Assembly: GCA_003952965.2 (NCBI GenBank)
Contig: CM025851.1
Coordinates: 15,861,643-15,925,642 of the forward strand
Direction: 5' to 3'
From: Morella rubra
Taxonomy: Eukaryota > Streptophyta > Magnoliopsida > Fagales > Myricaceae
DNA: 64,000 nt
Positions 11,428-23,600 of the stretch are shown piece after piece (position 1 is the first letter of the stretch; each line of letters begins with the position of its first letter). The position numbers were made by a program, and so were the translations under genes. Under the pieces are notes generated by a model. The model worked only from the letters and a program-made list of their open reading frames with translations. It ran no database searches and was not told where the DNA came from.

Positions 11428-14400
11428 TTACACCCCCTTGGGCTTCTTCAAAATCCCTTCTTTCTTGTCACCCTCCACAGCTTTTTTCTTATCCTTTCTC
11501 TCCCTCTTCTTTAGAGCTGTCATATGGGCCTTCAGGATAGTGGCATAAGAAGCTTGAAAGCGCTGATGATCTTTTTCTCCAACCTTTCCAATGAAAACCA
11601 ATAGGTCTGTCAGTGAGGCACTAAAAGACATATACATTAATCTCTACAGGGAAAAAAGTCCAATTGAATTTCAAGACAATCACGCTAAGCATGTCCATCA
11701 ACTTCGTCTAAACTAAGGAATCATCCATGATAAGATCTACGACACAAAGAATAGAAGAAAGCTCAAAACCCACAAATGTAGCAGCACCTACACCCTTTTC
11801 CCACTCTAATCAGTAATACCTGGAAGCAATTAGTACCTCATATTCCAGAAGATATTTCTTTCCCAAGGACCTCTGTTTTTTTCCCACAGACTTGCATACA
11901 TTGAAAAAGTAGGAAGGCTGATTCAGAGATTTTAGATTTCAATTTGAAAAGGGGAAGTTCTATTGAACTAATCAATAAATAAGCTTAGCCTCATATACTG
12001 ATGCCATTGTTAACATTTTGCATTTGTCAAAGTAACTAACCATGTGAATCAACATGGCTCTGATATCTCCAAAAGAGATGCCTTCTCCCACTCACATAAA
12101 TAACAATCTAATTTTAGGAGCCTGGATGTTTCACACTGTGCAAAGGAGCTTCTCAAATGTTCGCCTGCTTAATTTTTTCAGAACTAGGGTGATAGACTAG
12201 CTATGTTGAAGTCCAAACTTGGCAAAGTCTACATGTACACAAACGATATGGTGACAACATTGCCAAAGTGAATCCCATACTTATTAAATATAATCAAATC
12301 CTGTACAAAATAACAGGTTCTTTCAGTATTACATGGAAGTCAACATACTCTCAAAGACTGGAGAGCAAAACCATCAAGTACAGTAAAAAATTTGGGCTTA
12401 GCCATTGGTTTGAGATACTACATGACATTTGAGTTGAGTTGTAGTCCGCACAGAATGATGATGTCTTACATGTGTATAAACCAATCTCAACCCCATTCAC
12501 GGATATTGCCCTATATACAAATAGGTGGCTTAAGGACAAATGCAACAACAACATTGCTAATAATCCTGCTAAAATAACTTTACAGCCTCCTTTGCATCCT
12601 TAGTTATTTCATAAGTTTTTTTTTTTCTTTTTTTTCTAATTAGCTATTATTAATAATAAGAGTGTTAGCAGTACAAAAGACTGAACTGAAAAACAGCTAA
12701 AGCATACAAGCTAAAAAACTACTGAAATCCGAAAGATTCAAAAAAGGAAAACCCAACACGGAATTCGCCCATAAAAAAAAAAAGGGACTGCAACATATGT
12801 CCCTTTAAGAACTCCAACGAAAACACTTGATTATCAAAACATCTACTATTTCTTTCCATCCACAAGCACCGCCAAATATAGGAGGGTATCATCTTCCAAA
12901 CCACCGAAGCTATCGGGTCATCAAATTTTCTCTTCCAACACATCAAAACCGCACCCACGCTACTAGGCATAATCCAAGGAAAATTCAACATGCCAAAGAA
13001 ATGGGACCACAATCCTTTAACTACCAAACAATGAAGAAGAATATGATCCACAGACTCCGCATCACATCTATACAAATAGCACCAATCAAGCATACAAATG
13101 CCCCGCTTTCTTAAATTATCTATAGTCAGCACCTTCCCATGAGACGCCTCCCACACAAAGAAAGAGACTCTCGAAAGTGCTAAGGTCCTCCATAACTATC
13201 TCCAAGGAAAAACCGGAGCTAAATCACCCACAAGAAGTAGTCCATACATAGATTTTACTGAGAAAGAACCATTCTTAGAACCCATCCAACGCAACCTATC
13301 ATGAGCACCTCTTCTTATTGGTGTTGAGTAAAGAAGAAAATAGAAAGTCGTGAATTCATCCAATTCCCAATCATTAAAGGTTCGAATAAACTTATGTCGA
13401 ACACTCCGGAGTTCATATCAAAACAATTCTCCATGACCGCATCTTTATTCCTGGATAAAGAAAAAAGATGAGGAAATGCGAACATCAAAGCTTGCTCACC
13501 ACGCCAATGATCATACTAGAAGCGTACTCAAGTACCACTTCCCACCACAAATTTTGGATTAGCAAAAAAGAAATCCCAACCCTTGGAAATATACTTCCAT
13601 AAACTCACACCACAAGAATCACGAAGCTTAAGAGTACGCCATCCTCCCACCTCGCATCCATATTTCGCTATAATAACAGACTTCCATAAAGTATCCCTCT
13701 CAGAAACAAACCTCCATAACCATTTCCCTAATAAAGCTTTGTTATATAAAGTCAATTGCCTTAAACCCAAACCACCCACAAAAAGTGGAGAACAAATTTT
13801 GGCCCAACTTATAAGATGGAACCTATGTACATCACCACCACTTCCCCACAAAAAGTCCCTTTGTAATTTTTCCAACCTTTTTGCCACCACTGTAGGAATT
13901 GGAAAAAGAGACATAAAATATGTAAGAAGACTAGCAAGAGTAGATTTGATCAAAGTAATCTGACCTCCCTTTGATAAATAGAGTCGCTTCCACCCTGCTA
14001 ATCTTCGTTCCATTCGCTCAAGTATCCCATCCCAAATGCGAACACTCTTGAACTTGGCTCCAAGAGGAAGCCCAAGGTATGTCATCAGAAGTGAGGAGAC
14101 TCTACAACCCAGAATGGCTGCCAATTCCTGAACATTCCCAAAACTCTCTATAGGAATAACCTTATACTTAAAGAGATTGACCTTAAGTCCAAAAACTGCC
14201 TCAAAACAAAGAAGTAAGCATCTAAGATTCCAAACTTGGCTTTCCTCCACCCCACATAAGATAAGAATGTCATCAGGAAATAATAAACGAGAGATAGACA
14301 GCATATCCCTTCCCCCTCCTCCAATATCAAAACCCCCAATGACCCCTCCAACAACCAACTCCCGCATCATCCTAATAAGGGCTTCCATAATAATAACAAA

Positions 14401-17400
14401 CAACAAAGGAGAGAGAGGGTCTCCTTGGCGCAAGCCTCGTGAGCCTCCAAAAAATCCACAAGGAGCTGCACTAACCATTACTGAAAACTTAACAGTTGAG
14501 ATGCAAAAGTGGATCCAATGACACAATTTTTCCCCAAACTCATATCTCCTCAACATATACAACAAAAAATCCCAACTCACATGATCATAGGTCTTGTGAA
14601 TATCCAATTTGCATAACAACCTTAGAACACCCATTCTAAGCCTAGAGTCAAGACACTCGTTGGCAATCAACACTGAATCCAAAATCTGCCTACCTTGCAC
14701 AAAGGCATTTTAAGAAGGAGAAATAATCTTAGGCAGCATCACTTTTAATCTATCTGCGAGCACCTTAGTAAGGATCTTATAAACCCCTCCCACCAAACTA
14801 ATAGGGCAAAAATCCTTTAACTCAACCGCGCCCACTTTTTTCGGAATAAGAACAATATAAGTAGCATTTAAACTTCTGACAAACTTCTCAATCTGCGCGA
14901 ACTCATTGAACATAGCTAACACATCCCCCTTTACCACCTCCCAACATTTTTGGAAAAAGGCTACGGAAAAACCATTTGGGCCTGGTGCCTTATCTCCATT
15001 AAAGGTTCGAACAACCCCAAAAATCTCCTCTTCATCAAACGGTCTCTCTAACCAACAGGCTTCAATATCTGAAATACTATCAAATGTCAAACCATCCAAT
15101 GATGGTCGCTAAGCGAACGGTTCCTTATACAAAGATTCATAGAACTCAACAATCTTTGCAGAAACCACGGCCGGATCCTCTACAAGAACGCCATCCACCT
15201 CCAGCCTTGAGATAGTGTTGACCCTCCTATTTGAATTAGCTACGCTATGGAAAAACTTAGTACACCTATCCCCTTCCTTCAACCAAAGTGCTCTTGATTT
15301 TTGTCTCCAATGAAACTCCTCCAACTCAATCAAATGATTCAACTCCCCTCCACCACCAACTTCCGCTCCTTACCATTGTCATCCAAAATTTCCCCTTCAT
15401 CCAAAGAATCAAGGGAATTCAATTCTCGGAGTAAAGTGGTTTTCCTAAATGAAATATCCTTAAACACCTCCTGATTCCACACCTTGAGATCTTTTTTCAA
15501 AGCCTTCAGCTTTGAATCTATCACGAAACTGGAAGTTCCTGAAAAATCATACGAGGCCCACCACTCTTTCACTCGGTCCACAAAGCCATCGTCCTTAAGC
15601 CACATATTCTCAAATCGGAATGGCTTCTTCCTTCCGCCAAATCTACCATTCTCCAACATGATCGGGAAATGATCCGACAGAACCATCTACCCAATACACT
15701 TACATTTTCATTGTGTTTTACAATTCTCTTGTCTTTCATTACATGCAAATTCCAAATATTGGGTAAAACAGATAACCAGAGTTCCTTGTACACACACAAA
15801 AGCATTCTCCTCACGCACAATACATGATATCCCACATGATAAGGTTGTACTCAAGTACAAGCAACTTCATATACTGCATAAAAAGAGATGATCCGATTTC
15901 TTGTATCGCATCAAAGGCTTTTATATTGCATACGACAGGATATGCCATGTGACAATGTTGTACCTTCTCCACATCAACTCCAAAAACAATAGACACAAAA
16001 GATGGAAGAATTCTTCTTCAAGTGTCAGTATTCCAAATTGAAGAATCTTTGAAAACATTCAGAGCAAGAGTACATCTTATAGACAAACGGCAACTTTTCG
16101 GGAAAATAACTATCAAACGTGACAGTATAATGTCAATCATATCACACGCGCTAGTTCTTTCTACTAATACTCCATTAAATTCATCACTCCAAGATGAGCA
16201 TAATGCAGCACCAGACTATCCAGAATTAACCAATCACCCATGATAGAGTTCTCAAATGCATGAATAAATTAATTACCAAGAAAACAACCTAAAAGTACCA
16301 GGATTACTAGAAGATGCAGCTTGATGACAATCAACTCAAGGGTAGAAATGCCTTTAATTCTAACCAGCCTTTATCCTTAAATCCAGGTTTCCACATGTTC
16401 CCCTACTCCTAGAAACATGATATCACAAATTATCTTAACTTGCCCAACAAATTCCTGGAAGTTGTGAGAACATACTACTACAGCTACCCATATGACCAGA
16501 TTAGCTTCTACCAAGAAACTCCAATAGGCATCGTTCTAGCAAGGACTTCCCTCCCTCCCTTCCTACCTTCCTCTCTATGTGTGTGTGTGTGTGAGTCTGT
16601 TCAAGGAGTGCCTCTTGGGGATGCGATATCTCAAGTTTTACACTAACAATTAAACATGTTCTATTCATCACATCTTAGAGGACATTGGAGTACACCAGTC
16701 GCCTATCCTTCAGCTTCCAACAAAAGTAATAAGAGCTTCACCCACTTCCCCAACCCAACAAAACGGCCTCAGTCTTTTCTTATCAATCAATCGATTGATC
16801 CTTCAAAAGAACTCCATTCTAACGATTCCTCATGAGCCTCATACAATCTCCCCAGTCTTTTAGACTTCAAAGCATGGGGGAAAAGTCACCACCCAAGTTT
16901 TCCTCAATGGTATTGTAATTTTACCATTTCTCACAATTAATTACTTCAAGGAACAGGTCTCTCTGCAAATAGGTCCGAATGAATCTCTTCTAAACACTAA
17001 CATTCCTATGGTACCCATAGTTTCAATTAAACATCTATATATGGCTGCATCATATTGAATCACATGAAACAATAAACAACACGGATACATCTTTCAAATC
17101 TCAGAACTAAAAGTACAGTACAACTCAACAACTGACAATAGACTTCCGCAGATCCACAGAGAAGTTAGACAATAAGACCACAATACTCAAAACTAAGAAA
17201 TAGCTCATACTGCTTAGGAAAAAAAAAAAAAGACAAAAAACTCATACTGGCATTGGGCTAAAAAACATTACCCCATTCCAGAATAGCCTAGGTTCTCAAG
17301 CATAATTTAAGAAGCTAAAGAATAGAAGAGCAAGCAATGAGTACAAAGGTGCAAAAGTTACATACTGAAGTAGAAATTGTCTTTTTCCCATCGGTGGCAC

Positions 17401-17885
17401 GGATAAGGCACCTAGACTCAATTGCTTCACCAGAAGTGGCCATTTTATTCTTCTGCACCTTAGACTTCAAGGATGCTGCAACATGACAGGAATGAAAAGC
17501 ATTGATTAAACAACAACCCAACATCAACCCATCTAAAAGGAAACGGAATGCAGAAGAAAAAAGATCCGCACATACATCGTTTAAGAGTAACCCAAACAGA
17601 ACCCTTCTCGGTACTGCGCTCAAACATGCTAGTGAGTTCATTTAGAAAAGGGTCTAGCTGTAGAAGTACCTGAACAAACAAAACCAACAACAACAAAAAT
17701 GTAGCGAAACAAGGCCCAATCACAAAACACAAAACAAAGCGTGCACAAATCAACCGCAAATAGAGAGAATCCAACAATACAAATAAAAATAAAACGCTTG
17801 GATTTAAGAAACCGAAGGAGAAGTTTCGCTATACTGAAACCCAACAAAAAAAATATTAAGGGGAGAGAGGAAAGAGAATAACCAT
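11428..17885 (-). CDS. SRP14: Signal recognition particle 14-kDa protein
   Basis: Binds the Alu domain of SRP RNA together with SRP9 and slows translation while the signal-bearing ribosome docks at the ER. Four coding exons read on the minus strand: 17885-17883 (only the ATG), 17669-17576, 17475-17366 and 11583-11428. The sum is 363 nt, or 120 residues, which matches the usual plant length. Family words: VLLQLDPFLNELTSMFE in exon 2; RCLIRATDGKKTISTS in exon 3; KDHQRFQASYATILKAHMTA plus a lysine-rich tail in exon 4. All junctions are GT-AG. The ATG is the last codon of exon 1, followed directly by donor GTTATT. Intron 3 is 5.8 kb because LINE A sits in it. Exons 1-3 and the upstream region are duplicated at 30536-33774. 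This copy is the only complete one. Confidence 0.93.
12616..15690 (-). mobile_element. LINE A: 5'-truncated L1-type element in SRP14 intron 3
   Basis: Minus-strand non-LTR element ending in an A-tail (T-run at 12616-12640 on the plus strand). Read 5' to 3' it has: the C-terminus of the endonuclease near 15686-15640 (SDHFPIMLENG); a linker ending WRQKSRALWLKEGDR near 15300; reverse transcriptase at about 15100-13530 (KAPGPNGFS, SRGLRQGDPLSPLLF, FPDDILILC); and a zf-RVT zinc-binding region at about 13156-12719. It has no RNase H. The endonuclease N-terminus and the first ORF are missing. A stop near 14710 interrupts the RT frame, and the usual FADD box reads FPDD. I found no convincing target duplication. 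The 5' 400 bases recur at 30536-30937, so the insertion is older than the 3.2-kb duplication. Confidence 0.88.
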
Positions 17886-18499
17886 GATGAAGGTTGTGGT
17901 TGAGATGTAATCGCCCAGCAAAACTTCTGTAGTCGCAACTCAAATACAAGCAGTCCCCGTCCCTCTCTCCTCTATTTCTCTGAGAATAGCAAAACCAAAC
18001 AAAAAACAATAAAAACATTTCTTTCTTCCTTTGTTTTCCTTCATAGTTTCGTTCTATTTGGTGTCAAATTTTTTTCATTGGCAGCGGATCGAGTGATCCA
18101 CGTACCCGAATCCAACTGGATCGTAATTAACCAGTAACCAAAGGATGATTATTCATTATTGTTTTTTTTTTCTAAGAAAAAAGGTCAAATGTTATCATCA
18201 GCCATGTACAAACCTAAGCACATGCACGCTTAGAAAAAAAAAAAAAAACAAAGCACATGCATATGTTAGGACCATCCAAAGTATAATGAAATTATCAAGA
18301 TTCAAACTTTCAACGAGACCTAACCCTTGAATTATAACCAGAGCCCATCACCAGTAAGACACCACCTCAGATGTTCCAAAGAATTATTGTTCAGTTTAAG
18401 TGAAATTGTCAAATTTCGAACTTGCATCAGAGACCTAACCCCTGAATTCTAACCAGAGCCCATCATCAGTAAGCCACCACCTCCAATGGTCCAAAAGAT
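15288..18499. repeat. 3.2-kb direct repeat, copy 1
   Basis: Matches 30536-33774 in the same orientation. It covers the 5' end of LINE A, the distal part of SRP14 intron 3, exons 3 to 1, the 5' flank, and about one and nine-tenths units of a 114-bp tandem repeat. In the stretch from 16020 to about 16375 I count about 11 mismatches, mostly transitions. The left end continues into the rest of LINE A. The right end breaks off in the middle of a tandem repeat unit and joins IIL1 exon 1. Confidence 0.92.
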
Positions 18500-18510
18500 G
18501 CAGAAGAACG
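17886..18510. promoter_or_regulatory. SRP14 upstream region, now also upstream of IIL1
   Basis: About 0.6 kb separates the SRP14 start codon (minus strand) from the first remaining ATG of the IIL1 fragment (plus strand). The first part is the pyrimidine-rich SRP14 leader. The rest ends in the truncated 114-bp tandem repeats, at 18286-18499. The region belongs to the SRP14 locus, because it recurs upstream of SRP14 copy 2. Any transcription of IIL1 from here would be borrowed. Confidence 0.45.
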
Positions 18511-18959
18511 ATGTCCAAGAAAATTTACTCGGTCATGTCACCGCAGCAATCAGAACGCAGGCCTTCCACCATTGGCTTAGTTGGGCTCATATCATTTAAT
18601 CTCTTCATTTTGTGCTTTTGGTAAACGAGTCTGATAGTTTCATGGGTTTTCACGATGGGATTTTGGTTAATTTCAGGTCAAGACTGGGATGACGATGACC
18701 GAGAAGATATTGGCTGGGGCTTCTGAGAAATCCCAGTTGAGCCCCGGTGAGAATGTCTGGGTCAACGTTGACGTATTAATGACCCATGATGTTTGTGGCC
18801 CCGGTGCGATAGGAATCTTCAAGAAAGAATTCGGAGAGAACGCCAAGGTATTGGATTTTTTTTTTTTGCTCCATTGCATTGAGATTTCGTTTGTTTTGAT
18901 AATATTGCGCTTCACTAAGATTTTGCTGATTACTAATTGAGAAGCTGATACGTTAAATT

Positions 18960-20606
18960 CAGTGGCGGATCCAGGATCAAAATCCAAGGGGGTTGAATTT
19001 TAAAGGCGAAATGACAAGAAATTTGTTTTCCTTCATAATGCAAAAAATTGTCTTAAGAGTTACATTGCATTCAATTGATATTACAATCAAATTATTAAAA
19101 AATGAAAACAATTTTACAAACCAATTCAAATAAACAATTTCACAAATCACATATATCCAAATTCCAAACCAATTCAATCCCATCCTCCAACAATTTCACA
19201 AACCACAAATATCCAAACCAATTCAATCTCATCCTTTAACTGTCCAACAATTTCACAAATCACAAAATTCCAAACTCTAAAGCATTTTTAGCATACTAAA
19301 TAAATGAATTTTTCTACTGAATTATAGAGAGAGAATCTTGGATAGAGAGACATACTAGGGGTCGGAGGTCCAGCAATTTTCAAGTGTAAAATCTCGAGAA
19401 TCCTGCAAAAATTGAGAGAGAGCTGAGAGTCAAGAGAGGCTAAAGGGCCAAAGGCTTACACCGTGACATTTTAGGGTTTTACATGATGAGAGGTAACATT
19501 TAATTTTTTCATGCTTCAGCAATAAAATTCAATCCTTCGACATATTATATAGAAGCATCTACAAGAAAACCCAATAGGCTCTCGTATCTTTACCTCATAC
19601 ATTTTATTGAAAAAATCAAGCATATCAATGACATCGAAAGAAATATGCAATCCCTCCCAGTACAGAACATGCACCACACATTTCACTCTCCTAATTCTGA
19701 ATTCTCTCTCTCTTTTTAACACACGTACTACACCCAACTCACGGCCTATGACTATTTATACAATTTTTTTTTATGTCGGTGAAGATAATGTCTAAATACT
19801 TCTCCTTACTTTGCAAACCCCTTAACCATATTTTTTTAAGCAACAAAAAATTTTCAAATACTTCCGTTTACACGAAATAATTGAGAGCCTTTTGTGAACT
19901 TTCTGTTAGTTTTCTTCTCGATTAAATTTTCTAATTTTTCTAAGAATTTTAGGTTAAGTTCTTTCGAGAGGGAACACGGCCACGATTCACGAAATAAGGA
20001 GAGTCGCCTAGTCGGCGCAATCAACAAGTAAAAAAGGAGTTGCAGCCTGCAGGATTACAGATTCACAGTAAAACAGAGAGAGGGAGAAGACTAACCAGAT
20101 GACACCGCAGAGGCGCAGCTGCAGTGGTGCGGCTGGAGTCTGGACGCTGGTCTCTGGTGCTGCGGTGCAGGCGTGCAGCTGCAGTGGTGCGGCGGCAGTG
20201 GCGGTGGACAACGGGGCAGTGAGGCGTGGGCACGATGGTGCGGCGGTGGCCGGTGGGCGAGAAGGAGAGAGGGAGGGAAAATTCGAAGAGAGAGAGAGAG
20301 AGAGAGAGAGGGCCGACCGTGAACATGTTTTCGTTTCACGTTTTTAAATTTTTTTTTTTTTTTTAAAGCAGAGGGTGAAACGACGCCGTTTCACCCTCTG
20401 CCTATTAAAAAATAAAGGGCCTGGGCCTAACGGGCCCAGGCCCTGCAGGGGGAAAACCTGGGTTGGACTGGGCTATGTGAGCCGGGCTCCCATAGGGCCA
20501 GACCAACTTATGAAAAAAAAAAAAAAAATGTTACATGTAATATTTTTTTTTCACAGTCCAATGGGTGGCGGCCGCCCAGGCGCCACCCCCCCGCGATCCG
20601 CCTCTG
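18960..20606. mobile_element. Non-autonomous hAT element (1647 bp) in IIL1 intron 2
   Basis: Terminal inverted repeats are CAGTGGCGGATCCAGG at the left and CAGAGGCGGATCGCGG read inward from the right. They are bounded by a perfect 8-bp target duplication GTTAAATT at 18952-18959 and 20607-20614. No transposase is present. The interior has a GA microsatellite near 20287-20310 and two perfect hairpins near the right end. The intact target duplication points to a fairly young insertion. It lies in the middle of an intron, so it lengthens the intron without touching the coding sequence. Confidence 0.93.
20368..20401. repeat. 15-bp perfect inverted repeat inside the hAT element
   Basis: GCAGAGGGTGAAACG at 20368-20382 pairs exactly with CGTTTCACCCTCTGC at 20387-20401 across a 4-nt loop. 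A second perfect stem follows within about 20 bases: GGGCCTGGGCC and GGCCCAGGCCC near 20418-20443. Both lie in the subterminal region of the non-autonomous hAT. Confidence 0.85.
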
Positions 20607-23600
20607 GTTAAATTTATTGGAAGTGGTTCGGATGTATAATAGCGTAAATCTAGTATGTTGATATGATGAAATTTAAAGTTTCATTTGATGCTGTTGAGGT
20701 AATGTTTGTGTTCATCAAGTTGTTCTTTTGAATAATGAATCCCAATAAATACGAAAATGATCTTTAAAAACATCTGATTCACATAGTTATGAGATATGTT
20801 TTGTTTTTCATACCCACACTTCATAGTTATATGGTTGCTGTGGAGTTGTGAGCTTAAATGCTCCATGCTAGGTGATATCTCTGTGTGTGGGTGTGTTTGG
20901 AAGTGTTTGAGCGTGTTAGAGTGTGTTATGAATTATGTATTAGCTGTGCCCGAGATTCTGTAAGGACTCATATTTTTCCGGAACCAAGGTTTGGGACCGT
21001 GAGAAGATTGTAATAATACCTGAACGTTACATATTCACAAGTGATGAACGTGCAAACCGCAATGTGGATATATTGAGGGATTTCTGCATGGAGCAAAACA
21101 TCAAGTACTTTTATGATATTAAAGATCTTAGTAATTTTAAGGTATGGCTCTATAGTCTTCTTTGCTAATTAGAAATTTTCTTATCTGTCCTCAAGAGCTT
21201 ATAGTTGGAGTTTACTGAATAACTTTTCGGGCTAACCCAGATTACAAAGGTGTATGCCATATTGCTCTTGCGCAAGAAGGTCATTGTAGGCCTGGAGAGG
21301 TATATGCTTTTAAGAAATCTATCCAATGCCGATAGTATATGTAGATTATATGACTTTGTGTTCTGCTGTCGTGAACTCTAAATATTGCCTTCAGGTCCTG
21401 CTCGGTACAGACTCTCACACTTGTACAGCCGGAGCCTTTGGGCAGTTTGCCACTGCAATTGGCAACACCGATGCGGGTTTCGTGTTGGGTGCTGGGAAGC
21501 TCCTGCTCAATGTCTATAGACTATTTATTTTGGTGTCTGACAGTTATTGGCTGTCTCTCTCTGAATTTTTAACACTGTAAATTGTTTGAGTCTACGGGTG
21601 TATTAGCTAACATTTGTACAGTTTTGGTGAATTACTTCCCTCAAAATCCTGGAAATAGTGCCAACGCTCTGTTGGCTTGCCCTTACATGTCCTCGAACAT
21701 ATTTGAATTTTCATACTTGAGGTATTCCAAAGATACTTTTACGTCCCAGATTAGAGTTCTTCCAGCAACTGCAGGAACTTAGACGTTCTCCACTGTTTGG
21801 AAGGTAGTTTAGATGCCTTTTTGGCTAGTGTATATATGCCTCTGGGAAGATTACACCTCTTAATTTACTTTGAGCTATGTCTGTTTGCCAATATCTGTGA
21901 TCTGTCTGTGGGGTCTATCTCATAACTTAATAACATATTTTTCTTGTGCCATGCAGAAGAGTATTTGTTGTATCCTTATATCAAATTTTCACTCGTTGAT
22001 TTGCAGGTGCCCCCAACTTTGAGATTTGTAATGGATGGTGAAATGCCAGATTATTTGCTTGCAAAAGATTTGATTTTGCAAGTAAGTTAAACTGGTCATG
22101 CAATCTAGTGAAATTTATACAGTATAGCACCTGTTTAACATGGGCCAACATTTCGTAACCGCTTTGTCGGGATAGTTTCCTTTCTCTGTTTGTTTGTTTC
22201 CCTGAACAATCTTTCCCCTGCAGATCATTGGTGAAATATCTGTATCTGGTGCCACATACAAATCTATGGAGTTTGTTGGCACAACCATTGAGAAATTAAC
22301 TGTAAGTGATTTGAATAAATATGCAAATGGTCACACTTATTTATCCGGTATTTTTTTTTCTATTGGATCATGAATTCATGGTCTCTAATCCTCTTTGCTG
22401 GATAGATGGAAGAAAGGATGACATTATGCAACATGGTCATTGAAGCTGGGGCAAAGAATGGTGTTGTCCCTGCTGATAGCACCACATATAAGTACCTTGA
22501 GGTTAGTACAACATCATTGGATGCAGTTTGATAATGCCTCTCTCTTTTATCCTAAAAATTGATGGTAATAGACCACAAGCCTGGGTTGGAAGCCCATCTT
22601 TGTCTTAATGGGGGAGGGTTATTACCTCGATTAAAAACTTATTGCTTAAAAAATGTGCTATTGTGGAACAGGATATGTTTTTCCCCTTGGATACATTTAT
22701 AATGTCCAAAATGCGCTTCTAACACTATCTTTTTTCTGCACAGGAAAAGACCTCCGTCACTTACGAACCAGTTTATAGTGATGAACACGCAAGGTAGTAA
22801 TAATTGCTGCCTATTAGTTGTTATTCCAGTGGAGCTTTATATTAATCATGTCAATTCTAGTTGGACGTAGATTTGATCTATACAGAAAAAAACATAGATC
22901 TTCCCCTTTTTTTTTGTATTTTTTTGTGTGAGGTGTTTGGTGGGGGTGGGGTGGGTTTGGGGGGGGAAGGATTACAAGTTGTTGAAACAACGTCAAACAA
23001 TTAGATTGCTAACAGTAGTTGATGTCAGCTCTATATGACATTTTGAGGACCTTTTCAGTGCTGAAATATGTTGTCTGAATTTATGAAAGATAATGTCTGA
23101 GGCAATGGGGTATGGAAAGATCAAAGGAAGTTCCATGTAAGTTGGTCATTGGAAAGGGCTCTATTTTGCTCCTGTTTGGTCATTAGTGAATAGTTTTTAT
23201 TATAGGTCCTGAAGATGCACTCGAATTGACTGGAAGAATTAGTGTGTTGTTTGATCGTAACATCGTTTTCAGCTTTAAAACTCAGCAGTATCTGCTTCTT
23301 AGAAGGGTTTTCTATCCTTTTATGAATAGTCACAGTTTGTCAATGTGATGTGAAGATGAACTAGGATTAGTGTACCCATTGTTACTCTTCAAGTAATTGT
23401 TTTCGTTTACTTTTTACCCCACTTTTGGATTTTTTTTTTTTTTTTTTTGGTAAACACCACTTTTGGATTTCATTTCCATTAATGAGTTCAATTTTCTTGG
23501 CTTTTAGTTTTCTTGCTGAGTACAGATTTGATGTCTCAAAACTGGAACCACTGGTAGCGAAGGTGTGTAATTTAATAGCTGCCAAAGAGAACACATCCTT

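Noticed and set aside
13528-15099. Host gene with long open frames
   Set aside because: The frames are LINE reverse transcriptase (RQGDPLSPLLF and neighbours) and form part of LINE A.
20091-20347. Proline- and serine-rich or arginine-rich small proteins
   Set aside because: Low-complexity frames over a GA microsatellite and GC-rich DNA inside the non-autonomous hAT element.
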